A stretch of DNA of 8,517 nucleotides from JBCCEV01 sp039030125 (GCA_039030125.1 JBCCEV010000170.1:1-8517); one strand, 5' to 3'. Positions 1-7,026 are shown, numbered from the stretch's first letter. The notes: a model not told the origin generated them from the sequence alone. Numbers and translations are program-made.

Positions 1-196
1 AGCCGGTCGCCTTGAGCGTTGATTCATAGGTGTAGCGCTCTGCCTGCCAACGCAATTTACGATTTAACTTGGCCACTTTGATACCGGCTACAGTCACTTG
101 ATAGTTAGCGTCAAACTCAGGTAGCGGTGGGTTAGTGTAGGCGAGTGCGAGTTCAAAAACGCAGCAACAGGCAAGGGCGAATATCCAATAGTTCAT
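1..196 (-). CDS. DUF3108-like secreted protein, N-terminal part (runs off the left edge)
   Basis: Reading the minus strand from an ATG at 196-194 gives 65 codons without a stop before the window edge, so only the N-terminus is present. Residues 1-19 form a short signal-peptide-like segment: a hydrophobic stretch with three consecutive cysteines (10-12), ending in a Leu-Ala-Tyr region. The next part, about residues 32-65, has the alternating pattern seen at the start of DUF3108 proteins (YQVTVAGIKVAKLNRKLRW, then YTYESTLKATG). These are thought to be periplasmic beta-rich proteins of unknown function. The gene diverges from hldE with 89 bp between the two chosen starts, and no strong Shine-Dalgarno precedes the ATG. 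The family assignment rests on pattern memory over a short segment. The reading frame and export signal are better supported than the family name. Confidence 0.6.
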   Translation of the reverse strand, partial: MNYWIFALACCCVFELALAYTNPPLPEFDANYQVTVAGIKVAKLNRKLRWQAERYTYESTLKATG

Positions 197-285
197 GAGG
201 CTTATGTTAGACTCGTTACCTAATTTCCGCACTGTAAACGGTGTGCTGCTCGACGTCTCGAAGCGTCCGCCCGACTTTTTTGACT

Positions 286-1707
286 ATGGCGAGTTCCCTG
301 AGTTTTGCTAACGCCCGCGTTCTAGTCGTCGGCGACATTATGCTGGACAGGTATTGGACCGGGCCGACGACACGGGTATCGCCCGAAGCGCCGGTGCCGA
401 TCGTCGCCGTAGCCGGTATAGACGAACGTTTGGGAGGCGCTGGCAACGTCGCCGCCAACGTTGCTGCCCTGGGGGCTAATGTCACCCTGATCGGTGTTTG
501 TGGTGACGACGCCGAAGGGCAAACGCTGGTCGAGCTGTGTAAAAGCAATAACGTTCAAAGCGAATTTGTCGTCGCGCTCGGTCAATCGACGACCGTTAAA
601 CTCAGAGTCTTGAGCAGGCATCAACAGCTGATCCGCCTCGACTTCGAGAGCGTTGTCAGACCGAGTCTAGGCGAGGACATCGCCGCGCGCTGCGAGCAGA
701 TATTGGACCGTGTTGACGTCCTTGTGCTCTCAGACTACGCCAAAGGGGCTTTGACCCAAGCGCGCGAGATTATCTCCCTTGCCAGCCGGCGTAACATCCC
801 GGTCGTCGTAGATCCCAAGAGTTCGACGTTTCTTGAATACCAAGGCGCAGATGTTGTTACGCCCAACATGCTGGAGTTTGAAACCGTGGTTGGCAAGTGC
901 GCTGATCACGGCGATGTCGTGGCCAAGGGGCGTCGCTTGGCGCAAGAGCGCGAGATTGGAGCGCTTCTTGTTACCCGTGGTGAGCATGGAATGATATTAG
1001 TTCCCGGTGTTGGTGATCCAATTGACATCGCGGCCCAAGCCCATGACGTATTCGACGTCACCGGTGCGGGTGACACGGTATGCGCCGTCGTCGCGGCGGG
1101 TCTTGCTTGCGGTAAGCCGCTTGGTGAAGCTATTGAGTTAGCGAACGCCGCCGCTGGCATTGCGGTAACCAAGCTCGGGGCGGCGGCCGTATCTGCGCAT
1201 GAGTTGAGCGCTGCCCTCGTCGGTCCGATCGGTTCGTCCGCGACGGATCACGATCTGGTATTGGCACAGATAAAAGATGCCCAACGCGAGGGTAAGCGGC
1301 TGGTAATGACCAATGGTTGTTTTGATTTACTACACGCTGGACACGTCGCGTTTCTCGAAGAAGCCGCCGCGCATGGCGACGCACTCATTGTTGCCGTCAA
1401 CAGTGACGCTTCGGTAACGCGACTTAAAGGCGAAACGCGGCCGGTAATGCCGCTTTCCCAAAGGCTTAGGCTGTTGTCGGCGCTGAAAGCTGTAGATTGG
1501 GTGATTAGTTTCGATGAAGATACGCCGCGCGAATTGGTAGCGGAGATTCTGCCCGACGTGCTCGTTAAAGGTGGCGATTACAAAATTGAAGAGATCGCAG
1601 GTGGCAATGAGGTCATGCAAAACGGGGGGCAGGTTAAAAGCCTGAAATTTCATGATGGCTTATCGACAACGGCATTGCTTGACCGACTCGGTGAATTTGC
1701 CCCGTGA
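286..1707 (+). CDS. hldE: Bifunctional D-beta-D-heptose 7-phosphate kinase / D-beta-D-heptose 1-phosphate adenylyltransferase
   Basis: HldE catalyses two steps of ADP-heptose synthesis for the LPS inner core: phosphorylation of heptose 7-phosphate at C1, then (after GmhB removes the 7-phosphate) transfer of AMP from ATP to heptose 1-phosphate. It acts in the cytoplasm. The N-terminal PfkB/ribokinase-type kinase (about 1-315) shows GDIMLDRYW (16-24), GGAGN (50-54) and the anion-hole/catalytic motif DVTGAGDT (257-264), with D263 the expected catalytic base. The C-terminal nucleotidyltransferase (about 335-473) shows TNGCFDLLHAGH (342-353, HxGH at 350-353), KGGDY (428-432) and STT (460-462). Both domains are complete, and 473 aa is close to E. 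coli HldE (477 aa). The ATG at 286 is chosen because it aligns with the family N-terminus. An in-frame GTG at 241 would add 15 residues not typical of the family, and neither start has a clear Shine-Dalgarno. First gene of the hldE-hldD-waaA unit. Confidence 0.96.
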   Translation: MASSLSFANARVLVVGDIMLDRYWTGPTTRVSPEAPVPIVAVAGIDERLGGAGNVAANVAALGANVTLIGVCGDDAEGQTLVELCKSNNVQSEFVVALGQSTTVKLRVLSRHQQLIRLDFESVVRPSLGEDIAARCEQILDRVDVLVLSDYAKGALTQAREIISLASRRNIPVVVDPKSSTFLEYQGADVVTPNMLEFETVVGKCADHGDVVAKGRRLAQEREIGALLVTRGEHGMILVPGVGDPIDIAAQAHDVFDVTGAGDTVCAVVAAGLACGKPLGEAIELANAAAGIAVTKLGAAAVSAHELSAALVGPIGSSATDHDLVLAQIKDAQREGKRLVMTNGCFDLLHAGHVAFLEEAAAHGDALIVAVNSDASVTRLKGETRPVMPLSQRLRLLSALKAVDWVISFDEDTPRELVAEILPDVLVKGGDYKIEEIAGGNEVMQNGGQVKSLKFHDGLSTTALLDRLGEFAP

Positions 1708-2651
1708 TTGTTGTCACCGGCGCAGCGGGCTTCATCGGCAGCAATTTAGTGAAGTTGCTCAATGATAGTGGGCGTGTCGATATCGTCGCCATCGATGATC
1801 TTGGCGATGGCTCAAAGGCGAAAAATCTAGCCGATTGTGTGATTGCGGATTACTACGACAAGCGCGAGTTTCTCCAGCAACTTTCAGCGGGTGGATTTAA
1901 TCTCGATGTCATCGAAACGGTGTTCCACATGGGCGCTTGCTCGGACACCACGGAGCAAGATGGCCGTTACATGATGGAAAATAATTTCACCTACTCCAAG
2001 ATGCTCCTTGAACAATGCGTGTCAGCAAAGGTTCCGCTGATCTATGCCTCAAGCGGTGCCGTCTATGGTCAAAGTGAGGATTTTGCGGAATTGCCCGCTA
2101 ACGAACGGCCTTTGAACGTTTATGGATATTCCAAGCTCGCTTTTGATCAATTCGTACGCCAACGGTTACCGAAGCCAGTTTCATTGGTGGCCGGGTTACG
2201 ATTTTTTAATGTCTATGGGCCCCGTGAGCAACACAAGGGCCGGATGGCTAGTGTAATTTGGCATTTTTGGCATCAAGCGCGAGCGGCAAACAAAATAAAA
2301 TTGTTTGCCGGGTCCCACGGATATGCTGACGGCGAACAACGACGCGATTTCGTGCATGTTGAAGATGTCGCGGCTGCGACCTTGTGGTTCGCGAGCCGCC
2401 CTGCCTCAGCGAGCGGCATCTACAATTTGGGTACTGGCGTGTCGGCCAGTTTCAACGATGTAGCAAGACTCGTCGCTGAACATTGCGGAAACACGAGCTT
2501 GGAATACATACCGTTTCCTGGTGACCTCCATCCCGCTTACCAGCCGCATACGCGGGCCGAGATTTCGAAACTTCGCGGGGTGGGCTATCACGGCCCTTTT
2601 CGGGACATCGAGCACGGTGTATCCAATTACCTCGATAAACTTGATCACTAA
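1704..2651 (+). CDS. hldD: ADP-L-glycero-D-manno-heptose 6-epimerase
   Basis: HldD (RfaD) inverts C6 of ADP-D-glycero-D-manno-heptose to give the L,D form used by the heptosyltransferases. It is the step directly after HldE. The protein is a short-chain dehydrogenase/reductase-type NAD(P)-dependent epimerase. The Rossmann dinucleotide motif TGAAGFIGSNL lies at residues 5-15. The family's catalytic residues fall at the same numbers as in E. coli HldD: S116 in YASSGAVYG, Y140 in YGYSK (K144 completes YxxxK), and K178 in EQHKGRMAS. At 315 aa it is close to the usual length of about 310. It starts with GTG, and the four bases GTGA at 1704-1707 are both its start and the hldE stop, so translational coupling to hldE is expected. 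The similarity of name to GalE-type epimerases is not a concern, because the HMGACSDTTE segment (75-84) is characteristic of HldD. Confidence 0.96.
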   Translation: MIVVTGAAGFIGSNLVKLLNDSGRVDIVAIDDLGDGSKAKNLADCVIADYYDKREFLQQLSAGGFNLDVIETVFHMGACSDTTEQDGRYMMENNFTYSKMLLEQCVSAKVPLIYASSGAVYGQSEDFAELPANERPLNVYGYSKLAFDQFVRQRLPKPVSLVAGLRFFNVYGPREQHKGRMASVIWHFWHQARAANKIKLFAGSHGYADGEQRRDFVHVEDVAAATLWFASRPASASGIYNLGTGVSASFNDVARLVAEHCGNTSLEYIPFPGDLHPAYQPHTRAEISKLRGVGYHGPFRDIEHGVSNYLDKLDH

Positions 2652-2680
2652 TACCGGTCACATTACGGGTCATTCGGTGC

Positions 2681-3991
2681 TTGCTTAGAGCTCTCTACAC
2701 TATCGTTCTAACCCTTTGTTCTCCGGCCATCATTGCGCGCGCGAGATGGCGTGCACGACGCTATCCGCAGTACCGAGAGCGCTCGCTGGAACGGCTGGGC
2801 TTTGTGCCGATGAACAGAGAGCTGTCTCAATCGGTGATTTGGATACACGCCGTGTCGGTTGGCGAGGTAAATGCCGCGGTGCCGCTGATTCTGGCGCTCA
2901 AAAGGCAATATGCGGGTTTCGCAATTGTTGTTACGACGACCACGCCAACCGGTGCCGACGCGGTGACACGCCAGCTTGGCAATGGCGTCACCCATTTGTT
3001 CTTCCCGCTCGATGCGCCAAGATTTCTAGACAGATTCATCGAGCGAATCCGGCCAAGCGCGTTAATTGTTATGGAAACGGAAATCTGGCCTAACTTGTTC
3101 GCGCGCTGCCAGCATCAGCACATTCCAGTAATGCTCGCCAACGCGCGGCTGTCGTCTCGCTCGTTCACCAAATATCAAATGCTTGGCCGCTTAATGGCTG
3201 AGACGCTTGCCCAGGTAAGCGCGATCGCCGCCCAGGATGAAAAGGATGCTGAACGCTTTATCGCCCTGGGAGCTTCGCGTGAAATAACGCAGGCGATTGG
3301 CAGCTTGAAATTCGACGCCGCGTTCCCGCCAAGTTTGAAAGAGAAAGCCCAGGCTTTTCGGCGCCACCTAGGAGCGACCCGGTTAATCTTCATGGCCGGT
3401 AGCACGCGCGCGGGGGAGGAGCCGCTGGTGCTGGAAGCCTATCGGCGCATGCGACGTGAATTTCCTTCGCTGCTGTTGGTGCTCGCGCCACGGCATCCGG
3501 ACCGGGTGGCGGACATCGTGAGTCTAATCTCGCGTGATGGGCTTGTCGCGGTAAGGCGCAGTTCAGAGCAGACCTGCACGAATGATACGAACGTTTACCT
3601 ACTCGATACCTTAGGTGAACTCACCGCGTTTTATGCCGCTTCCGACGTCGTATTCGTCGGTGGTAGTTTGGTGCCTAAAGGAAGCCACAACGTCATCGAA
3701 CCCGCTGCGTTAGGGAAGCCGGTTCTGGTGGGGCCGAACATCGATAACTTCAGAGACGCTTGCACACGACTCAGCGCCGCTGGCGGGCTGCAGATCGTCG
3801 CCAACGGAGACGAACTCTACGACGCAGCGCGCCGGCTGTTAGCTGACGCGGATCGACGTGATGCCGTCGGCGAATTCGCACGCCAAGTCGTCGCGCAGAA
3901 TCGCGGCAGCACCGATCGGCTGCTCGCGATGATCGGGAAAGTTCTCAGACCCCTAAGCAGCGTCAACGAAGCAAGCTCTGAATCGTTTTAA
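2681..3991 (+). CDS. waaA: 3-deoxy-D-manno-octulosonic acid (Kdo) transferase
   Basis: WaaA (KdtA) transfers Kdo from CMP-Kdo to the lipid A precursor at the cytoplasmic face of the inner membrane, the essential first step of core assembly. The N-terminus (MLRALYTIVLTLCSPAIIAR) is a hydrophobic membrane anchor followed by a basic stretch, as in E. coli WaaA. SVGE at 59-62 carries the catalytic glutamate (E62, equivalent to E. coli E60). Further family signatures follow: TTTTPTGAD, METEIWPNL, ANARLSSRS, GSLKFD, RHPDR, and the CMP-Kdo site VGGSLVPKGSHNVIEP (326-341). The length of 436 aa compares with 425 in E. coli. The start is a TTG at 2681, chosen because it aligns exactly with the family N-terminus; only a weak purine-rich stretch precedes it. 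The gene lies 29 bp after hldD with no terminator between them, so it is probably cotranscribed. Its last 29 bp overlap the 3' end of the convergent hydrolase gene. Confidence 0.95.
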   Translation: MLRALYTIVLTLCSPAIIARARWRARRYPQYRERSLERLGFVPMNRELSQSVIWIHAVSVGEVNAAVPLILALKRQYAGFAIVVTTTTPTGADAVTRQLGNGVTHLFFPLDAPRFLDRFIERIRPSALIVMETEIWPNLFARCQHQHIPVMLANARLSSRSFTKYQMLGRLMAETLAQVSAIAAQDEKDAERFIALGASREITQAIGSLKFDAAFPPSLKEKAQAFRRHLGATRLIFMAGSTRAGEEPLVLEAYRRMRREFPSLLLVLAPRHPDRVADIVSLISRDGLVAVRRSSEQTCTNDTNVYLLDTLGELTAFYAASDVVFVGGSLVPKGSHNVIEPAALGKPVLVGPNIDNFRDACTRLSAAGGLQIVANGDELYDAARRLLADADRRDAVGEFARQVVAQNRGSTDRLLAMIGKVLRPLSSVNEASSESF

Positions 3992-4541
3992 ATCCCGGGT
4001 GGGTGGCGTTACCTAGCCATTCAAAAACGATCGACTCTGAGCTCACGACGTTGATCTCGCACTGGCGCAAGCGATCGAGAGCATTTTGATAATTTTCCAA
4101 GCGGCGTGAGCAAATTGCGTCTTCGGCGACGAACACTTGATAACCTTCTGCGTCGAGATCGAGCGCAGTCTGCAAAACGCAAATGTGCGCCTCCATTCCG
4201 GAGAGGATCACCTGGCCGCGATCGCTGTCCTTCAAATGGTTTGAATATCCTTCGACATCGGCGCACGAAAACGTTGTTTTCTCAAAGTTCTCAGTCGTGG
4301 TGGGTAAGACCGACTCGATTTGCGAATGCGTCTTACCCAGACCTTTGGGATACTGCTCGGTGCGGATGACTGGAACGTCCAGGATCTCGGCCGCTCGCAC
4401 CAATAAGCAGGTGTTTTGCAAAACCCGATTAAGGACTTTGCCGGGCATCGCTTCACCCAAGCGTTCCTGGATATCGACAACGGTTAGTGTGCTGGCCAGC
4501 GCCGCGCACTTCTGCGTGGCGGCACGATTCTCGTCCCGCAT
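3963..4541 (-). CDS. Isochorismatase-family cysteine hydrolase (YcaC/ISOC2-like), substrate unknown
   Basis: This 192-aa protein has the fold signature and catalytic triad of the isochorismatase/nicotinamidase superfamily: D23 in VVDIQERL, K88 in FEKTTFSC and nucleophile C121 in SGMEAHICVLQTALDL. The pattern after the cysteine (GYQVFVAEDAICSR, ENYQNALDRL, SSESIVFEWLG) matches the YcaC/ISOC2-like branch rather than EntB-type isochorismatases or PncA nicotinamidases. No known substrate can be assigned. The family-typical C-terminus (WLGNATHPGFKTI) is present, so the protein is full length even though its last 29 bp lie inside waaA on the other strand. A GGGAG Shine-Dalgarno sits 7 nt upstream of the ATG (positions 4549-4553, minus strand), which fixes the start. 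It is downstream of tolC on the same strand, but the 140-bp gap with a hairpin suggests it may have its own promoter. No functional link to the LPS genes is evident. Confidence 0.88.
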   Translation of the reverse strand: MRDENRAATQKCAALASTLTVVDIQERLGEAMPGKVLNRVLQNTCLLVRAAEILDVPVIRTEQYPKGLGKTHSQIESVLPTTTENFEKTTFSCADVEGYSNHLKDSDRGQVILSGMEAHICVLQTALDLDAEGYQVFVAEDAICSRRLENYQNALDRLRQCEINVVSSESIVFEWLGNATHPGFKTIQSLLR

Positions 4542-4569
4542 TGAAATTCTCCCACAGCTAATGGTTAGT

Positions 4570-4589
4570 AGTCCGGTTCGGGCCGGACT
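4570..4589. repeat. Perfect 7-bp inverted repeat (hairpin) between tolC and the hydrolase gene
   Basis: AGTCCGG and CCGGACT flank a 6-nt loop (TTCGGG on the plus strand), giving a GC-rich stem 29 nt upstream of the hydrolase start. It has no T-run on either side, so it is not a canonical intrinsic terminator. It could weakly terminate or stabilise the tolC transcript, or be a dyad operator for the hydrolase gene. The rest of the 4542-4681 gap shows no gene and no convincing promoter. Confidence 0.5.
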
Positions 4590-4681
4590 TCGAAATTATT
4601 AACGTCTGCCAACGTTTCGGGACGAGAGCTTAGCGGCTGCCCGATGAAAAGCAATGATCGGATTTGAACGCGCGGTGTGTC

Positions 4682-6109
4682 TTATCCGTCTTCGCCGGAG
4701 GTCTCGCCTGCACCTTGTAACCAGGAGTTAACGATCGCGACGTCTGCCGGTTCCAAGGAGCCGGCGGCGCGCTTAAGACTCAATACATCGAGTATGTAAT
4801 CGTAGCGGGCTCGCGCGAAATCACGCTTAGCGCCGAATAACGTACGCTCTGCCGCCACGACGTCGATGGCTGTGCGGGTTCCGACTTCGAAACCGGCACG
4901 CGTGGAATCTAGAGCGGTCTGCGAGGAAACGACCGCTTGTTTCAGGGCTTTAACTGACGAAATGCGCGCGATGATCCCGAGGTAGGATTCTCGGGTCTCA
5001 CGATAGACCGAGCGCTTGGTTTGTTCCATGCGCTCTACGGCCTCGTCGTGGCGGTGTCTTGCCTCCCGGGTACTCGCGACAACCTCTCCGCCTTCAAAGA
5101 TTGGCAGGTTAAATTCGAGCCCAATGTCCGATTGAGTAAGCTCCGATCCGCCGAAACGGCCACCTGTGGAATTGAATCCATGACTGCCAACGATATCGAG
5201 GGTTGGCAGGTGCCGGGCACGCTCTCGTTTGATTTCATCCAGCGCTACCTCAACCTCCACGGTAGCGGCACTGAGCTGAAGATTTTGCGCGAGGGTTTGT
5301 TGGGTCCACGCTTCAATATCGTTGGGATCGGGAGGTGTCAGCGTGACTTCTGCATCAAGCATGGCGAGTTCAGGGTGGTAGCGCGCGGTGACTTCGCGCA
5401 AACCCTCTAAGGCATTTTCGACGTCGTTGGCGGCAATAATTTCGTCTGCCGCCGCGCGGTCGAAACCAGCCTGCGCTTCCTGTACGTCGGTGATCGCGAT
5501 CAGACCGACCTCAAATCGTTGGCTGGCCTGTTCCAATTGGCGGGCCAAGGACTGTTTTTCCGCGCGCGCGAAAGTCAAGTTATCGTTTGCGGCTAATACC
5601 TCGAAGTAGCGCTCCGCGACCCGCACGATAAGGTCTTGGCGCGCTGCGGCGAGTTCAAACTGAGCCTGCTTAAGGCGCTTATCAGCTTGCTTATACGCGA
5701 CGATTAATTCGTGGTTATAAACCGGTTGATTCATCGTCAAGCGGAAGTTCCGCGTGGTGAAATCGATGTTACCGCCCGCGCCAACCGCGGCTTGGCGGGC
5801 AAGCTCGATGTCTTGGAGAACTTTCTGGGTCCCAGCGGAAAGTGAAAGACTTGGCATCAGCAGCCGGGCGCGCGCCTGCGGTATTTCCTCGGCAACCGCC
5901 AAGGCGTTGGCTTGAGCCTGCCGGTATTGAGGATCGGTTTGTTCCGCCAGCGTAAGCAAGGCTACCAAATCCTCAGTAGCGTGCGCAGACGGCAGCAATA
6001 GTGAACATCCAAGGACCACCAGCGCGCCACCAGATCGCAGGCTACCGAGCGTTCCGACCCATTGGCTGAAGCAGAGGTGTCCGCGCGTGCAGCGCCGCGG
6101 GTCGCGCAC
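4682..6109 (-). CDS. tolC: TolC-family outer-membrane efflux/type I secretion channel
   Basis: TolC proteins form trimeric outer-membrane channels with a long periplasmic alpha-helical tunnel and dock with inner-membrane ABC or RND transporters to export drugs or proteins. The 475-aa protein shows the two-fold repeat of the family. Each half has long amphipathic helices rich in Ala, Glu, Gln and Arg (about 130-220 and 340-440), with beta segments such as FRLTMNQPVYN (122-132) and IGLEFNLPIFEGGEV. RFEVGLIAITDVQEAQA and the matching RAGFEVGTRTAIDVVAAE are the classic hinge signatures of each repeat. The signal peptide is long, with a hydrophobic core at about 29-40 and probable cleavage after SAHA (44). 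It starts with GTG at 6109, whose first base is the last base of the upstream stop codon (TAGTG), so reinitiation from the Pcm-like gene is likely. No other ATG precedes the signal core. No transporter partner is in the window. Confidence 0.93.
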   Translation of the reverse strand: MRDPRRCTRGHLCFSQWVGTLGSLRSGGALVVLGCSLLLPSAHATEDLVALLTLAEQTDPQYRQAQANALAVAEEIPQARARLLMPSLSLSAGTQKVLQDIELARQAAVGAGGNIDFTTRNFRLTMNQPVYNHELIVAYKQADKRLKQAQFELAAARQDLIVRVAERYFEVLAANDNLTFARAEKQSLARQLEQASQRFEVGLIAITDVQEAQAGFDRAAADEIIAANDVENALEGLREVTARYHPELAMLDAEVTLTPPDPNDIEAWTQQTLAQNLQLSAATVEVEVALDEIKRERARHLPTLDIVGSHGFNSTGGRFGGSELTQSDIGLEFNLPIFEGGEVVASTREARHRHDEAVERMEQTKRSVYRETRESYLGIIARISSVKALKQAVVSSQTALDSTRAGFEVGTRTAIDVVAAERTLFGAKRDFARARYDYILDVLSLKRAAGSLEPADVAIVNSWLQGAGETSGEDG

Positions 6110-6762
6110 TAGAAGCGAAACTCAGCAACCGGCTCCGCACCTTGCAAAGGTGTGAGCTCGGTTTCAAACAAAGATTCTTCGCGCCACTCCCGCTCACTGA
6201 CGCGGTGGATTAGGAGCGCTTCCATGACCGGTGATTTACCAACGACGATGAACATTCTGCCGCCAAGCTTAAGTTGTTCTTCCATTACGGGCCTGCGGGT
6301 TGCACTCGAACCGGTGACGGCGATGACATCATAGGGGCCCTGTGCGGCCCAACCGTCGAGCGCATCACCGCATTCGAGGCTTACGCCAGAAACCTGGTTT
6401 GCCGCTAGACGCTCGCTCGCTCGTTTGTGTAGTGATTCATTGATTTCGATACTGATGATCTCGCTCGCGAATTGGGTCAGCAGCGCGGCGAGGAAGCCAC
6501 TACCGGTGCCAATCTCCAGCACCTTATCGCTCGCTGATATGGCGAGTGCCTGGAGGAGGCGGGCTTCGATTTTTGGCGCCATCATTAACTGGCCGTCGCC
6601 GAGCGGGATCTGGGTGTCGCTATAGGCGAGATTTTGATACCCCTCGGGCACGAATTTGTGTCGTGGGATGTTTGACAGGCATTCCAGAACGGCAGGGTCG
6701 ATCACTTCCCATGGCCGCACCTGTTGTTCCACCATTTTGAAGCGCGCGGTACTAAAGTCCAT
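6109..6762 (-). CDS. Protein-L-isoaspartate O-methyltransferase-like SAM-dependent methyltransferase
   Basis: A 217-aa class I S-adenosylmethionine-dependent methyltransferase of the Pcm family. The SAM-binding motif I is VLEIGTGSGF at 81-90. The acidic post-I residue lies in ISIEIN (103-108), and motif II-like YDVIAVTGS lies at 144-152. The N-terminus MDFSTARFKMVEQQVRPWEV and the closing GAEPVAEFRF are typical of a Pcm-like subfamily found next to tolC in beta- and gammaproteobacteria. E. coli Pcm has GQTISQPYMVAR at the substrate site; this protein has GQLMMAPKIEAR (57-68), so the usual serine of that loop is missing. Repair of isoaspartyl residues is therefore not certain. The ATG at 6762 is chosen because it begins the family-type sequence. 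The frame stays open to an ATG at 6933, but those 57 extra residues look non-family and overlap the promoter region. tolC follows with a 1-nt overlap. Confidence 0.85.
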   Translation of the reverse strand: MDFSTARFKMVEQQVRPWEVIDPAVLECLSNIPRHKFVPEGYQNLAYSDTQIPLGDGQLMMAPKIEARLLQALAISASDKVLEIGTGSGFLAALLTQFASEIISIEINESLHKRASERLAANQVSGVSLECGDALDGWAAQGPYDVIAVTGSSATRRPVMEEQLKLGGRMFIVVGKSPVMEALLIHRVSEREWREESLFETELTPLQGAEPVAEFRF

Positions 6763-6894
6763 AGCTTGAAATGCGGGGAACGATTCCCGTCTGACTCCAG
6801 GTAGTTGCATGTAATGGGCTGTTCTTGGCTCTAGCCCTGATTTATCGCCCAATTTAAAGAGACGCTTTAGCATCCGCGGCCCGGCGAGCGGCGT

Positions 6895-6922
6895 TTGAAA
6901 AGCGTCCCCGGTATTATATAGT
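6895..6922 (+). promoter_or_regulatory. Predicted sigma-70-type promoter for the thiC leader
   Basis: TTGAAA (6895-6900, five of six matches to the -35 consensus) and TATAGT (6917-6922, five of six matches to the -10 consensus) are separated by 16 bp. Transcription would start at about 6929, a few bases before the TPP aptamer begins. This is the expected geometry for a riboswitch leader. The prediction rests on consensus match and position only. Confidence 0.65.
6913..6918 (-). promoter_or_regulatory. Possible minus-strand -10 element for pcm-like/tolC
   Basis: The complement of 6913-6918 is a perfect TATAAT, overlapping the first bases of the thiC -10 on the other strand. It is correctly oriented to serve the Pcm-like gene, with a leader of about 145 nt to the ATG at 6762. 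No good -35 hexamer lies 16-18 bp upstream, so this would be a weak or activator-dependent promoter, or chance AT-richness. Confidence 0.3.
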
Positions 6923-6937
6923 GACCCAACCAATTTG

Positions 6938-7026
6938 CAGCTAGGGGTGCGGCTAATCCCTAGGAATTAGCCGCTGAGAAAATACCCTTCGAACCTGAGC
7001 CTGGTAATTCTGGCGGAGGGAAGCGG
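6938..7026 (+). promoter_or_regulatory. TPP riboswitch aptamer (THI element)
   Basis: Binds thiamine pyrophosphate and represses the downstream thiamine-synthesis gene. The conserved blocks occur in order: GGGGTGC (6944-6950); the variable P3 stem GGCTAAT (6951-6957) pairing perfectly with ATTAGCC (6966-6972); CTGAGA (6974-6979), part of the pyrimidine-sensing arm; ACCCTTCGAACCTGA (6984-6998), whose ACCC pairs with GGGT to form P2; and GGCGGAGGGAA (7012-7022) of the pyrophosphate-sensing arm. P1 looks short here, with GCT (6940-6942) pairing with AGC (7022-7024), so the outer boundaries are approximate. It sits 61 nt upstream of the thiC start on the same strand, the most common location for this riboswitch in proteobacteria. 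Confidence 0.96.

Noticed and set aside
207..238. Possible hldE promoter (TTAGAC with a TGTAAA-like -10)
   Set aside because: The hexamers match poorly and the 20-bp spacing is wrong, so it is not strong enough to annotate.
241..285. In-frame GTG extension of hldE adding 15 residues
   Set aside because: The added residues do not resemble HldE N-termini, and the ATG at 286 gives the family's usual start spacing before VLVVGD.
2716..3093. 125-aa plus-strand open frame inside waaA in another frame
   Set aside because: waaA in its own frame carries all catalytic motifs here, so this is a frame shadow.
4183..4602. 139-aa plus-strand open frame antisense to the hydrolase gene
   Set aside because: The minus strand has the full D-K-C triad and a good Shine-Dalgarno. 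The plus-strand translation resembles nothing.
4640..4665. Imperfect dyad CCCGATGA...TGATCGG after tolC, considered as a terminator
   Set aside because: The stem is short and mismatched, and no T-run follows on the minus strand.
5021..5410. 129-aa plus-strand open frame inside tolC
   Set aside because: The opposite strand encodes clear TolC helical repeats. This frame has no domain signature.
6763..6933. 57-residue N-terminal extension of the Pcm-like protein from ATG 6933
   Set aside because: The family-type sequence begins at MDFSTARF (ATG 6762). The extension overlaps the thiC promoter region and has no recognisable domain.
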